A DNA stretch of 17,017 bases from an uncultured Oscillibacter sp. (GTDB lineage: Bacteria; Bacillota_A; Clostridia; Oscillospirales; Oscillospiraceae): contig CABQCB010000014.1 of NCBI GenBank assembly GCA_902462475.1, positions 1 through 17,017 on the forward strand. Direction: 5' to 3'. Every line of letters starts with the position of its first letter. Position 1 is the stretch's first letter. The position numbers and the translations under genes are program-made. Below are positions 1 through 7,813 of the stretch, piece by piece. Below the pieces are notes generated by a model. The model was not told the origin of the DNA. It saw only the letters and a program-made list of their open reading frames with translations, and ran no database searches.

Positions 1-2
1 GC

Positions 3-776
3 CCCGAGCAGGTGACGGCAGGCTTCCAGATCATTGCCAAGGTGCTGGACCCCCAGCGGATCGTCCTGGCCATTGAGGCCAACAAGCCCGCAGCCATCGC
101 CCGGCTCAGAGAAGTCCTGACCGCCGAGAGCGGCATCGAACTGATGGTGCTGCCCACCCGGTATCCCCAGGGCGCGGAAAAGCAGCTCATTCAGGCCGTC
201 ACCGGCCGGGAGGTCCCCTCCGGCAAGCTGCCCGCCGCCGCCCACTGCGCCGTGTTCAACGCCGCCACCGTGGCCGCCGTTTACAAAGCGGTGGTCCTGG
301 GCCAGAGCGTCACAGACCGCATCGTCACCGTCACCGGTGAAGGCGTGCGGACGCCCCGCAATGTGCTCTGCCCCATCGGCACCTCCTACGAAGAGCTGAT
401 CGCCTACGCCGGGGGCCTGACGGACAACACCTGGAAGGTGGTCAGCGGCGGCCCCATGATGGGCATGGCCCAGCGGGACCTTGCCACCGTTACCATCAAG
501 GGCACCAACGCGGTGCTCTGCCTTTCCCAGCGGCAAAACCAGGAAAAGGAGAATCCCCTGTGCATCCGCTGCGGCCGGTGCATGCAGGTGTGTCCCATGC
601 ACCTCCAACCCCTGTATCTCTACCGCTACCGCGGCGACGCCGCCAATCTCAGCCGTCTCCACGTGCTGGACTGCATCGAGTGCGGTTGCTGCGCCTACAC
701 CTGCCCCGGCAAGCTCCCCCTGGTGGAAGTGATCCGGCAGGGAAAATCCACTGTAAAGGAGGCTTCGGCCACATGA
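3..776 (+). CDS. rnfC: Rnf electron transport complex subunit C (5' truncated)
   Basis: Peripheral Rnf subunit. In the family it oxidises NADH and passes electrons through 4Fe-4S clusters to or from the membrane subunits, coupled to Na+ or H+ movement. The frame is open from base 3, so the N-terminal part lies outside the window. The visible part has the family-typical YPQGAEKQLI and GGPMMG segments, then two ferredoxin-type motifs near the C terminus, CIRCGRCMQVCP and CIECGCCAYTCP. The stop TGA (774-776) overlaps the rnfD ATG (773-775), indicating translational coupling. The identification is firm from the motifs and from the rnfD and rnfG neighbours. Nothing can be said about the missing NADH-binding portion. 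Confidence 0.93.
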   Translation, partial: PEQVTAGFQIIAKVLDPQRIVLAIEANKPAAIARLREVLTAESGIELMVLPTRYPQGAEKQLIQAVTGREVPSGKLPAAAHCAVFNAATVAAVYKAVVLGQSVTDRIVTVTGEGVRTPRNVLCPIGTSYEELIAYAGGLTDNTWKVVSGGPMMGMAQRDLATVTIKGTNAVLCLSQRQNQEKENPLCIRCGRCMQVCPMHLQPLYLYRYRGDAANLSRLHVLDCIECGCCAYTCPGKLPLVEVIRQGKSTVKEASAT

Positions 777-1732
777 ATCTGACCGTCAGCTCTTCTCCCC
801 ATATCAAGGGCAGTGACTCCACCCGCCGCATCATGCGGGATGTGGTGCTGGCCGCTCTGCCCGCCCTGGTGTTCGGCATTGTACATTTTGGCCTGCGGGC
901 GCTGCTGGTAACGCTTTCCACCGTGGCCGCCGCCCTGGCCGCCGAGTGGTTTTCCAACCACGTGATCTTTCATGACGGACGGACCATGGACGGCTCCGCT
1001 CTGGTGACCGGCGTGCTGCTGGCCATGACCCTGCCCGCCACCATTCCCTATTGGATGGCCGCTCTGGGCGCCGTCTTTGCCATCGTGGCGGTGAAGGCCC
1101 TTTGCGGCGGACTTGGGCAGAATGTGTTCAACCCCGCGCTGGGGGCCCGCGCTTTGCTGGTGCTGCTGTTCCCCTCCTCCATGGTGCACTTTTCTTCCGT
1201 GAGCGGCCTGGTCAATGGGATGGACGCGGTGACCGCTGCCACGCCGCTGCACCACATGGTCATGCCCGCCCTGCCCCAGGAGAGCTTGTGGGACATGTTC
1301 ATCGGCAACATCCCCGGCTGCATCGGAGAAGTCTCCTCTCTTGCGCTGCTGCTGGGCGGCGCGTACCTGCTGGTCCGCCGGGTCATCTCCCCCCGCATCC
1401 CCGCCGCCTATCTTCTGACGGTAGCCGTGCTGACGCTGGTGTTTTCCAAAGCCGGGGATCCCGTTATGTGGATGCTCTACAATCTGCTGGGCGGCGGCGT
1501 GCTGCTGGGCGCCATCTTCATGGCCACCGACTACGCCACCTCCCCCGTCACGCCGCTGGGGCAGGTCCTCTACGGCGTGGGCTGCGGCGCACTGACCGTG
1601 CTCTTCCGCTACTTTGGATTGTTCCCGGAGGGCGTGACCTACGCCATCCTCATCATGAACGCCGCCTCCTGGGCCATGGACCGCTACACGGCCCCCCGGG
1701 TGTTCGGCACCAAGAAAGGAGATGCGGTATGA
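773..1732 (+). CDS. rnfD: Rnf electron transport complex subunit D
   Basis: Integral membrane subunit of the Rnf complex, 319 residues, the normal family size. It starts at the ATG that overlaps the rnfC stop, with AAGGAGG about 9 bases upstream inside rnfC. An upstream in-frame extension is possible only by reading inside rnfC and is rejected. Many hydrophobic helices are visible. The DAVTAATPL segment (residues 151-159) matches the site where RnfD/NqrB proteins carry covalently bound FMN, with Thr157 the expected attachment residue. The segment KALCGGLGQNVFNPALGAR (about 108-126) is also typical of the family. It ends in a 4-base ATGA overlap with rnfG. Role by family knowledge: electron transfer and ion translocation in the cytoplasmic membrane. 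Confidence 0.95.
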   Translation: MNLTVSSSPHIKGSDSTRRIMRDVVLAALPALVFGIVHFGLRALLVTLSTVAAALAAEWFSNHVIFHDGRTMDGSALVTGVLLAMTLPATIPYWMAALGAVFAIVAVKALCGGLGQNVFNPALGARALLVLLFPSSMVHFSSVSGLVNGMDAVTAATPLHHMVMPALPQESLWDMFIGNIPGCIGEVSSLALLLGGAYLLVRRVISPRIPAAYLLTVAVLTLVFSKAGDPVMWMLYNLLGGGVLLGAIFMATDYATSPVTPLGQVLYGVGCGALTVLFRYFGLFPEGVTYAILIMNAASWAMDRYTAPRVFGTKKGDAV

Positions 1733-2268
1733 AGCAAAAGGATCTTTTCACAGCCGCGCTCTCCGTGGCCGCGGCGGCTTTGATCGTGCTGGGCGTCCGC
1801 GCAGGCACCGCGGGCCTGGCTGCTCAAAACGCCCAGGCGGAGCTAAATACCGCCCTGGCCTTTTTGCTGCCGGAGAGCAAGACCTTCTCCCAGGAGGTCT
1901 ATGACGGCACGGACGAGGCCATCCGGGCTGTCTACAAGGGCGAGACCGGCTATGTGGTGGAGACCTGCACCGCGGGCTACGCCGGGGACATCGTGCTTCT
2001 GGTTGGTGTGGATAACGACGGTACCGTCACCGGTCTCACCGTTCGGCAGATGGAGGAGACCTGGGGTCTGGGTGCCCGGGCGCTGACCGACGCCGACTTC
2101 CTGATCCAGTTCCTGGGCACCGACGGCAGCGCGGAAGTCGGTACCAATGTGGACGCACTCACCGGCGCCACAGTGTCTTCCAAAGCCATCGCCCGGGGCG
2201 TCAACGCCGCGGTGGGCTTTGTCACCGGCGCGGACACGTCCTCCAGCGCCACTACCTGGGGAGGTTGA
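1729..2268 (+). CDS. rnfG: Rnf electron transport complex subunit G (FMN-binding)
   Basis: 179 residues starting at the ATG overlapping the rnfD stop (ATGA), with AAAGGAG just upstream. One N-terminal membrane anchor (about residues 7-24) precedes an extracytoplasmic FMN-binding domain. The motif DALTGATVSSKAI (142-154) contains the (S/T)GATx(S/T) flavinylation signature, with Thr148 the expected FMN attachment residue. ETWGLG (110-115) corresponds to the conserved ETPGLG-type segment. The C-terminal tail is Ser/Thr-rich. In known clostridial operons rnfG is followed by rnfE, rnfA and rnfB; here a different small membrane protein follows. Flavinylation needs an ApbE-type transferase, which is not in this window. 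Confidence 0.94.
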   Translation: MKQKDLFTAALSVAAAALIVLGVRAGTAGLAAQNAQAELNTALAFLLPESKTFSQEVYDGTDEAIRAVYKGETGYVVETCTAGYAGDIVLLVGVDNDGTVTGLTVRQMEETWGLGARALTDADFLIQFLGTDGSAEVGTNVDALTGATVSSKAIARGVNAAVGFVTGADTSSSATTWGG

Positions 2269-2271
2269 GCC

Positions 2272-2712
2272 ATGAGAAAGAACATATACCTTGGAAATAT
2301 CCTGCTGGCCGCAGTGACTGCCATCGCCATGCTGGCCGCAGTTCTCTGCAAAACCTTCGCCCCGGCCGCGGTACTGCCCGTTTTGAACATTCCGAACCTG
2401 CTGGCCCTCTGCGTCATCGCGCTGGTACTGGAGCACTATCTGGCCCGGCCCGGTAAGGCACCCTGCCTGGTATGCGCGGCGCTGCTGGCCGCCGCCACCT
2501 TTGCCCTGCTGCCCCTGGCCGCAGGACTGGTGGCCATGGACGGCATCTTTTTGACAGCCCTTTTGGGCGGCGTGATCTACACGGCGGCCAAGTGGCTCTT
2601 TGACTCGGTGGCCCAGCGGCTTTCCAGCGGTCCTGCCGGAAAGCTGGCCGCCGCCGTCACCGGTATCGGCATGGTTCTGGCCGGTCAGGCCTTTGCCGGC
2701 ATGCTTCTTTAA
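2272..2712 (+). CDS. Small multi-pass membrane protein of unknown function, last gene of the rnf operon
   Basis: 146 residues, three bases after rnfG, with its Shine-Dalgarno (GGGGAGG) inside the last codons of rnfG. It therefore belongs to the same transcript. The sequence is almost entirely hydrophobic, with about five membrane segments (near residues 9-28, 40-58, 65-87, 90-108 and 122-144) and short polar loops. I see no cysteine pattern, nucleotide-binding motif or the conserved features of RnfE/RnfA, which are also longer (about 190-200 residues). The function is unknown. Its position suggests an accessory or membrane-assembly role with the Rnf complex, but that is inference. It is followed by a strong terminator, so the operon ends here. 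Confidence 0.8.
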   Translation: MRKNIYLGNILLAAVTAIAMLAAVLCKTFAPAAVLPVLNIPNLLALCVIALVLEHYLARPGKAPCLVCAALLAAATFALLPLAAGLVAMDGIFLTALLGGVIYTAAKWLFDSVAQRLSSGPAGKLAAAVTGIGMVLAGQAFAGMLL

Positions 2713-2791
2713 CCCCATATACCGCCGGCTTCAGCCTGCTTTTTTACACCTGCTCCCATCCGCCGCATCCGGAAAACAACTGCATCATCCG

Positions 2792-2832
2792 CCAAAAGCC
2801 CCCGAAAACAAAGTGTTTTCGGGGGCTTTTGG
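2792..2832. terminator. Bidirectional intrinsic terminator after the rnf operon
   Basis: A perfect 19-bp inverted repeat with a 3-base loop. CCAAAAGCCCCCGAAAACA (2792-2810) pairs with 2814-2832, around loop AAG. The GC core is flanked by A/T runs on both sides, so it can act in either direction. It lies 80 bases after the last rnf-operon gene. Confidence 0.9.
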
Positions 2833-2906
2833 TAGGTCTCGCCGGATACGGTGCGCAAGTAAATGAGCTCGATTTTCTTGACCAATGCCCCGCGCCCAGG
2901 GATTCG

Positions 2907-2936
2907 TGCTATAATGGTCCAAACAGATGGACCATT
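2907..2936 (+). promoter_or_regulatory. Extended -10 promoter with palindromic operator for the ArsR-type repressor
   Basis: TGC-TATAAT (2907-2915) is an extended -10 element with no good -35 at normal spacing. A perfect 9-bp inverted repeat overlaps the -10 and start region: AATGGTCCA (2913-2921) and TGGACCATT (2928-2936), separated by AACAGA. Its place at the promoter of an ArsR-family gene fits a self-repression operator. The site is read from the sequence; binding is inferred. Confidence 0.75.
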
Positions 2937-2954
2937 GAAAACGGAGGTGACAGG

Positions 2955-3320
2955 ATGGATGAACCGATGGAAATCCAGCGCACGCAGTTTGCCCAAAGAT
3001 TCGACGTTTGCCGCCCTGCGCTATGTGCAATCGGAGATGAAACCCGTCAGCGGATCATCCGTGTTTTCATTGAAAATTGCGGAAAAGGCGGCTTGCGTGT
3101 AGGCGAAATCCAAAGCAGCACAAACATCTCCCGCGCAGCGGTATCCCATCATCTGAAAATTCTGAAAGATGCAGGTATCATAGATGTTCGTCGCGAGGGG
3201 ACGAAAAACTTCTATTATTTGGATTCTGCAAGCAGCAGTTTATTGACGGTAGCAGAACTTTTTCGCGATGCTGCCGCACTGATGAAACAGTGTCCCACAT
3301 ACAAGGAGGAAGAGACATGA
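2955..3320 (+). CDS. ArsR-family winged-helix transcriptional repressor
   Basis: 121 residues. The ATG at 2955 is chosen because GGAGGTGA (2943-2950) sits at ideal spacing; the longer in-frame reading runs through the promoter and operator. The fold is typical ArsR: ETRQRIIRVF helix, GEIQSSTNISRAAVSHHLKILKD with the recognition helix around residues 59-70, then a wing VRREGTKNFYYLD. The cysteines at 19, 42 and 103 do not form the classic CxC metal site of ArsR/SmtB helix 3, so a metal-independent or redox signal is possible. The gene overlaps the downstream flavodoxin-ferredoxin gene by four bases (ATGA), so it probably represses both. Base composition is AT-richer than the rnf genes. The ligand is unknown. 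Confidence 0.85.
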   Translation: MDEPMEIQRTQFAQRFDVCRPALCAIGDETRQRIIRVFIENCGKGGLRVGEIQSSTNISRAAVSHHLKILKDAGIIDVRREGTKNFYYLDSASSSLLTVAELFRDAAALMKQCPTYKEEET

Positions 3321-4087
3321 GTTTATATAAGATCATTTTCAGCCCTACCGGCGGTACAGAAAAAGTGGCCGATCAATTGGTTCAGGCATTTGCGCAGGAA
3401 GTCAAAACCATAGATTTGACCGATTTTGCAACAGATTTTCAGCAAATTTCCTTGATGGAAGAGGACCTTTGCATCGTCGCCGTTCCATCTTTCGGCGGCC
3501 GGGTGCCGAAGATCGCCGCCGAGCGCCTGGGAAAGCTGAAGGCAAACGGCGCAAAGGCAATATTGATTGCGGTTTATGGCAACCGTGCCTACGAGGATAC
3601 GCTGCTTGAATTAAAGACGATCCTGACCGATTCCGGTTTTTTCTGCGTAGCGGCCGTGGCTGCTGTGGCAGAGCATTCCATCATGCGTCAGTTTGCGCAG
3701 GGACGTCCTGACAAACGTGATCTGGAACAACTCTCTCAATTCGGAAAGCAGATCCGCCAGCGCATAGAGGAAAACCGGATGCCGGCAGATCTGGCCCTGC
3801 CTGGAAACCGTCCGTACCGGGAATATAATGGGGTGCCGATCAAGCCTTCTGCCAAGAAGAACTGTACGAATTGCGGATTGTGCGCGAAAAAATGCCCGGT
3901 CCAGGCGATCCCGCTGGATGATCCATCCAAGACAGATCATGAAACATGCATCAGCTGTATGCGCTGCGTCAGTATCTGCCCTGCGCACTCCCGGGAAGTA
4001 AACAAAATCCTGACGTCGATTGCCGCAAGCAAAATGAAAAAGGCCTGCAGTGCGCACAAGGAAAACGAACTTTTTATGGAAGCATAA
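3317..4087 (+). CDS. EFR1-like flavodoxin / 2[4Fe-4S] ferredoxin protein
   Basis: 256 residues, starting at the ATG overlapping the repressor stop, with AAGGAGGA upstream. The N-terminal flavodoxin-like domain begins SLYKIIFSPTGGTEKVA; the SPTGGTEK loop (9-16) is the expected FMN phosphate-binding site. The C-terminal dicluster ferredoxin domain has CTNCGLCAKKCP (C183, C186, C189, C193) and CISCMRCVSICP (C211, C214, C217, C221). This order matches the EFR1 family of anaerobe electron carriers, which are cytoplasmic. It is likely an electron carrier for an unknown partner enzyme; none is adjacent. Together with the repressor it forms a self-contained cassette with a different base composition from its surroundings. 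Confidence 0.88.
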   Translation: MSLYKIIFSPTGGTEKVADQLVQAFAQEVKTIDLTDFATDFQQISLMEEDLCIVAVPSFGGRVPKIAAERLGKLKANGAKAILIAVYGNRAYEDTLLELKTILTDSGFFCVAAVAAVAEHSIMRQFAQGRPDKRDLEQLSQFGKQIRQRIEENRMPADLALPGNRPYREYNGVPIKPSAKKNCTNCGLCAKKCPVQAIPLDDPSKTDHETCISCMRCVSICPAHSREVNKILTSIAASKMKKACSAHKENELFMEA

Positions 4088-4397
4088 TCCCTGCGTGACA
4101 AGCCGCCGTCGTTTCCCGTACAGAGTGGCTTCCGGCCTTTGCATCAGAGGCACGGCTCCCCTGCCTTATGATCTGTCCCTGCAGCCCCATTCGCACAGCC
4201 GGTCCAAAGGCCTTCCCCGCTCCCTGCTTTTTCAGGGAATGATCCGCTCCCCATCTCCTGCGCAAACACCGGAGCAGCTCCGCAAAGCGGAGCCGCCCCG
4301 GTGTTTTTCTGCGCGCAAGAAGCTTTCTCTGGATCCTTGATGCTAAGCTGCCAACATCATGAAAATCTCACGCCAGCGGACGGCTGCAAGCTTTCCT
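4088..4397. other. Convergent intergenic region without a gene
   Basis: About 310 bases between two converging genes. I see no supported ORF. It holds a small hairpin, TCCCTG (4221-4226) with CAGGGA (4233-4238), and the terminator listed separately. The rest shows no recognisable feature. Confidence 0.6.
4264..4308 (+). terminator. Intrinsic terminator
   Basis: Two-part stem: AAACACCGG (4264-4272) pairs with CCGGTGTTT (4298-4306), and an inner stem GCTCCGC/GCGGAGC (4277-4283/4287-4293) has loop AAA. The right arm ends in a run of five T (4304-4308). It terminates the EFR1-like gene and may also serve the converging kinase gene. Confidence 0.8.
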
Positions 4398-6698
4398 TCA
4401 CTGCTCCGGTGCCAAGGGGAACGACACGTGGACCGTGAACAGATCTGCCATGGTCTCCACCGTCAGCGTTCCGCCGCAGGCCTCGGTAAAGCTGCGGGCG
4501 ATAGACAGCCCCAGCCCGCTGCCGCCATCAGTACGGCTTTCGTCCCCCCGCACGAACCGGGCGGTGAAATCTACCCCCATCGGCAGTTCCTGCCGGGAAG
4601 TGTTGCGGAGACTGGCCACTGCCCGTCCCTCCCCCGCTGTCAGCGTCAGGTAGATTCGGCTGCCGGGAAGGGAGTACTGCAATGCGTTCTGGATCAGGTT
4701 CTGGAATACCCGGTAAAGGCGCTTGCCGTCAGCTACCACCGGGATCTCTCCTTCGGGCAGGTCTGTCCGCAGAGCCAGGCCGCTTTTTTCAATGGGGTCG
4801 GCCATATCCGCCAGGGTCTGCCGCAGAAGCTTGGCCAGATCCAGGCGTTCCAGGTCCACCGGCAGCTGATGGGAGGCCGCTTTGCTGACTTCGAACACGT
4901 CCTGGACCATGACCTTCAGCCGCTGGGCTTTCTGATCAATGATCCGGGCATAGTCCGCTGCCGCACCTTCCAGCGGCTCCTGCCGCAGCAATTCCGCATA
5001 GGAGAGAATAGAGGTGAGGGGCGTTTTCAGGTCGTGGGACACGTTGGCAATCAGCTCCACTTTCATCCGCTCACTGCGGGTCCGGTCCGCCAGCGCCTGC
5101 TGGAGGCCGGATTGAATCTGGCTCAGGTCCTCCGCAATTTGACGGAGGTCCCCGTCGGCAGGCAGTGTGGTGGGCACGCTCAGGTTTCCGGCGCGGATGG
5201 CCGCCGTCTGGTCCGCCAGGCAGCCGATGTCCCGGGCCAGGGCCAGCTGATGCCGGGCGGAGAAAGCGCAGACCGCCAGCAGCAGCACAAAGCCCAGGAC
5301 CGACAGCAGTATACAGGCAAAGTACACGTTCCACCAGGACCAGCTTATCCCCAGCATCAGGATCAAAAGGCCTGCTGCGGTGCCCACCCCGATGGCCGCC
5401 AGAGGCGCCAGGGCCCACCGCCGCAGCCGCTGCTGCACCGGCAGGCGGAGCTGACGGTCCCGGAGGATGCGGACAAGGCTCCGCAGCCATCCCCGCCGCC
5501 TCTCCTTGGGGTTATACCGGTGGTCTACACCGATCAGCCAGAGCAGCAGGCAGAAAATCAGCACAAGTGGAAGCTTTTCCATAGCCATGCTGATACCGTC
5601 CGGCAGATACTCCCGTACCAGGGTGCCTGGAGACAGGTCACCGATGCTGGACAGGAAATGGAACAGCAGCCAGATGGGCCGGCCCATGCTGGTGTAGCCG
5701 AAGATCATCCAAAGCAGACACAGCGCCGCCATCAAAAACCGCAGCTCTGTTCCCACGTACACGGTCTTTGCGGCAATGGCCGCCTCCGCCCGCTTCCGGT
5801 CCTCCCGGAGCCGGTGAGCGGTGACCAGCAGGACAATGCCTGCCGTCAGGACCCCCGCAGTCCACAAAAAGGCCGTCCGAGCATCCTGCAGCCGCTGGTA
5901 CAAATTATGTAGAGGACTGCTGTCAAAGACATACCCGTTTACATACAGGCCCTGGAGATAGCGGATGGGAGTCTCACGGACTGCCAGGCGGACCTCCACG
6001 TTTTCTGCGTCCTCTCCAACGGTAAAATTCTCGTAGCCCGGCAGATACCACCCACGGTCCTGGGTGTAGATCCCGTCGCCGTAGAGGTCCACCTCTGCTC
6101 CGTCCTTCCACGCCCGGGCCTTGCCGTCCCGGAAGATCAGAAGAAAGTTGTAGTTCTCCGGCAGGTTGGAGACATTGGTCAGCGCCTCGTCAGTATTGGA
6201 GTAAAGCAGTTTGCCGTCCCTGAAGATGACGTAGAGCACATTCTTGTCTGCCTGATAGATTTCGTCCGGTGCCATATCTTCGGAACCCTCCATCACTGTA
6301 ATACTGGATGCCGCAGTATCCCAGCCATCGGAGGTCCACATATAGTCGCCCTCCATCATCGCATCATACCATTCCTCCAAGGTCCCCCCGGCCCCCAGGG
6401 TCAGGAAGTCACGCATATAGCCGCTGATGATGGTTTGAAAGGCTGATGTCTCCTGCCAGTCAGACTTCCACCACTCTTCTCCGCTGCTGGTGACCCATCG
6501 CTGCAGCGCAAAGCACAGGCTGCCTGCTATCAGGGCAAAGCCCAGCAGCAGAGCAAAAAGGCCCGTCCACGCCCGCAGGCGGGGGTGCTTTTTCGCCGCC
6601 ACCCGTATGACGCCCGGCGCGTCCTCCGCCCCGTTTAAAGCACGGTCCACCTGGGCAGCCACATAGGACTCCAGATTTTTTCCCGGATCCTTATCCAT
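4398..6698 (-). CDS. Membrane-bound sensor histidine kinase
   Basis: 766 residues from the ATG at 6698, which overlaps the response-regulator stop by eight bases. A TTG at 6719 would add seven residues and cannot be excluded. Order, numbered from that ATG: cytoplasmic N terminus (1-42); TM1 (about 43-68); a large extracytoplasmic sensor region (about 70-272); TM2 (about 277-294); further membrane segments near 320-336, 376-391 and 429-480; a HAMP-like linker; the dimerisation/phosphoacceptor motif ANVSHDLKTPLTS with His555; an N-box (FQNLIQNAL, about 665-673); and a G-box GGSGLGLS (725-732). It autophosphorylates His and passes phosphate to the adjacent regulator. The signal is unknown. At least six membrane segments around one external domain is more complex than VanS-type kinases. 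Confidence 0.93.
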   Translation of the reverse strand: MDKDPGKNLESYVAAQVDRALNGAEDAPGVIRVAAKKHPRLRAWTGLFALLLGFALIAGSLCFALQRWVTSSGEEWWKSDWQETSAFQTIISGYMRDFLTLGAGGTLEEWYDAMMEGDYMWTSDGWDTAASSITVMEGSEDMAPDEIYQADKNVLYVIFRDGKLLYSNTDEALTNVSNLPENYNFLLIFRDGKARAWKDGAEVDLYGDGIYTQDRGWYLPGYENFTVGEDAENVEVRLAVRETPIRYLQGLYVNGYVFDSSPLHNLYQRLQDARTAFLWTAGVLTAGIVLLVTAHRLREDRKRAEAAIAAKTVYVGTELRFLMAALCLLWMIFGYTSMGRPIWLLFHFLSSIGDLSPGTLVREYLPDGISMAMEKLPLVLIFCLLLWLIGVDHRYNPKERRRGWLRSLVRILRDRQLRLPVQQRLRRWALAPLAAIGVGTAAGLLILMLGISWSWWNVYFACILLSVLGFVLLLAVCAFSARHQLALARDIGCLADQTAAIRAGNLSVPTTLPADGDLRQIAEDLSQIQSGLQQALADRTRSERMKVELIANVSHDLKTPLTSILSYAELLRQEPLEGAAADYARIIDQKAQRLKVMVQDVFEVSKAASHQLPVDLERLDLAKLLRQTLADMADPIEKSGLALRTDLPEGEIPVVADGKRLYRVFQNLIQNALQYSLPGSRIYLTLTAGEGRAVASLRNTSRQELPMGVDFTARFVRGDESRTDGGSGLGLSIARSFTEACGGTLTVETMADLFTVHVSFPLAPEQ

Positions 6699-7395
6699 AT
6701 CGTTCCATTTTGTATCCAATTCCCCACACCACCTTGATGTAATCTGGCTCTTTGGGATTCAGCTCCACCTTCTCCCGAATGCGGCGGATATGGACCATCA
6801 CGGTGTTCTCGCAGGCGTAGGCCGTCTCTTCCCCCCATACCCGTCGGTAGATCTCCTCCGCCGGAAATACCCTGCCGGGATGAAGCATCAGCAGTTCCAC
6901 GATCCTGGTCTCCGTGGCGGTGAGATGCACATCCTCCCCGTCAGCGGTCAGCTGGCGGCTCTCCGGGTCATAGGTGAGCCGGCCGTTGACCAGCAGTCCT
7001 GTCCGCTCTCGGGCATGGATATCTCCCAGCTGCGTGTACCGCCGCAGCTGGCTTTTCACTCTGGCTGCCAGCTCCTGCGGATTGAAGGGCTTGGTCACGT
7101 AGTCGTCGGCTCCCATCGAAAGCCCCAAAATCTTGTCAGAGTCCTCGCTTTTCGCCGAGAGGATAATCACCGGCAGGTTTCGCTTTTCCCGGATGCGCAG
7201 CAACGCGGACAGGCCGTCCAGTCTGGGCATCATCACATCCAAAAGGATCAGGTCCACCGGCTTTGTCAATGCCAAATCCACGGCCTCCAGTCCGTCGGAA
7301 GCCTTCCAGCAGCGATAGCCTTCCCGCTCCAGCGTAATGGCGATGGCTCCGGCGATCTCTGCGTCGTCATCTACCACCAGAATGCACTCGTTCAT
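6691..7395 (-). CDS. OmpR/PhoB-family response regulator (VanR-like)
   Basis: 234 residues; ATG at 7395 with AAGGAGGGAC upstream on the minus strand. The receiver domain has the acidic pair D10/D11, phosphoacceptor D53 in LLDVMMPRLDG, switch residue S80 (IILSAK) and K102 (VTKPF). The C-terminal winged-helix domain (about 135-232) has the HLTATETRIVELLMLHPGRVF and NTVMVHIRRIREKV segments of OmpR-type DNA-binding domains. It is translationally coupled to the kinase gene. Phased GTAAGA repeats upstream suggest it activates its own promoter. Target genes other than this operon are not evident in the window. Confidence 0.95.
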   Translation of the reverse strand: MNECILVVDDDAEIAGAIAITLEREGYRCWKASDGLEAVDLALTKPVDLILLDVMMPRLDGLSALLRIREKRNLPVIILSAKSEDSDKILGLSMGADDYVTKPFNPQELAARVKSQLRRYTQLGDIHARERTGLLVNGRLTYDPESRQLTADGEDVHLTATETRIVELLMLHPGRVFPAEEIYRRVWGEETAYACENTVMVHIRRIREKVELNPKEPDYIKVVWGIGYKMERYG

Positions 7396-7423
7396 GTTGC
7401 GTCCCTCCTTGAGCCGAAGTCAG

Positions 7424-7476
7424 TATCCCATGAAAATCTTACAGCGGCGTGGGGAAAAGTCTTACGGTTTTCTTAC
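7424..7476 (-). promoter_or_regulatory. Promoter with phased GTAAGA direct repeats (probable response-regulator sites)
   Basis: On the minus strand GTAAGA occurs three times: 7476-7471, 7465-7460 and 7442-7437. The start-to-start distances of 11 and 23 bases are about one and two helical turns. A -10-like GATACT lies at 7429-7424, and no good -35 is present at 17-bp spacing. The repeat nearest the gene falls just downstream of the -35 position. This arrangement is typical of OmpR/PhoB-type activators. Confidence 0.65.
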
Positions 7477-7813
7477 AAAAGGAAAAAGCGGACTTCGTTT
7501 TCTCCGCTTTCATCCTGATTCCACCCCATCGTCTCCCTTTGTCAGCGCCTTGGTTTACATGTTGGATCTTGGTCTGAGTGTATCAAAAGCGTCTGCCCAA
7601 TACAAGCAGATGCCGGTGATCCCCGCTTTTGGAAAAGGTGATTTTTCTATAATCCCCGGCCTATGGCGGTGCCTGCTCAAAGTGCGGTCCGATCCTGAAA
7701 GCAAAAGCCGCCGAAAAGCGAACGTTTTCGGCGGCTTTTGTATTGCATGCTCATTTCAGATGTCACACCCCGCACAGGCGGACACCTGTAAGAATCTCTG
7801 TGGGTCCATGAGG
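7477..7813. other. Intergenic region between two minus-strand units
   Basis: About 340 bases with no convincing gene. Contents: a short hairpin (AAAGCGGA 7485-7492 with TCCGCTTT 7503-7510) followed by T residues when read on the minus strand, an isolated TATAAT on the plus strand near 7650, and the strong hairpin at 7702-7740. Short ORFs across it show no recognisable family. Confidence 0.5.
7702..7740. terminator. Bidirectional hairpin terminator after the marR gene
   Basis: A perfect 16-bp inverted repeat: CAAAAGCCGCCGAAAA (7702-7717) pairs with TTTTCGGCGGCTTTTG (7725-7740) around a 7-base loop. A/T runs flank the GC core on both strands. The design is the same as the hairpin at 2792-2832. 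It lies 74 bases downstream of the marR stop. Confidence 0.85.

Noticed and set aside
1843..2718. 291-codon minus-strand ORF opposite rnfG and the small membrane gene
   Set aside because: Gly/Gln/His-rich antisense shadow of two well-supported genes.
2878..2883. TTGACC as -35 for the ArsR-type gene
   Set aside because: It is 26 bases from the TATAAT, too far for a normal promoter. The extended -10 explains activity better.
4359..5912. 517-codon plus-strand ORF opposite the histidine kinase gene
   Set aside because: Fully antisense to a kinase with intact H, N and G boxes. Gln/Pro-rich low-quality translation with no family features; a GC-rich shadow.
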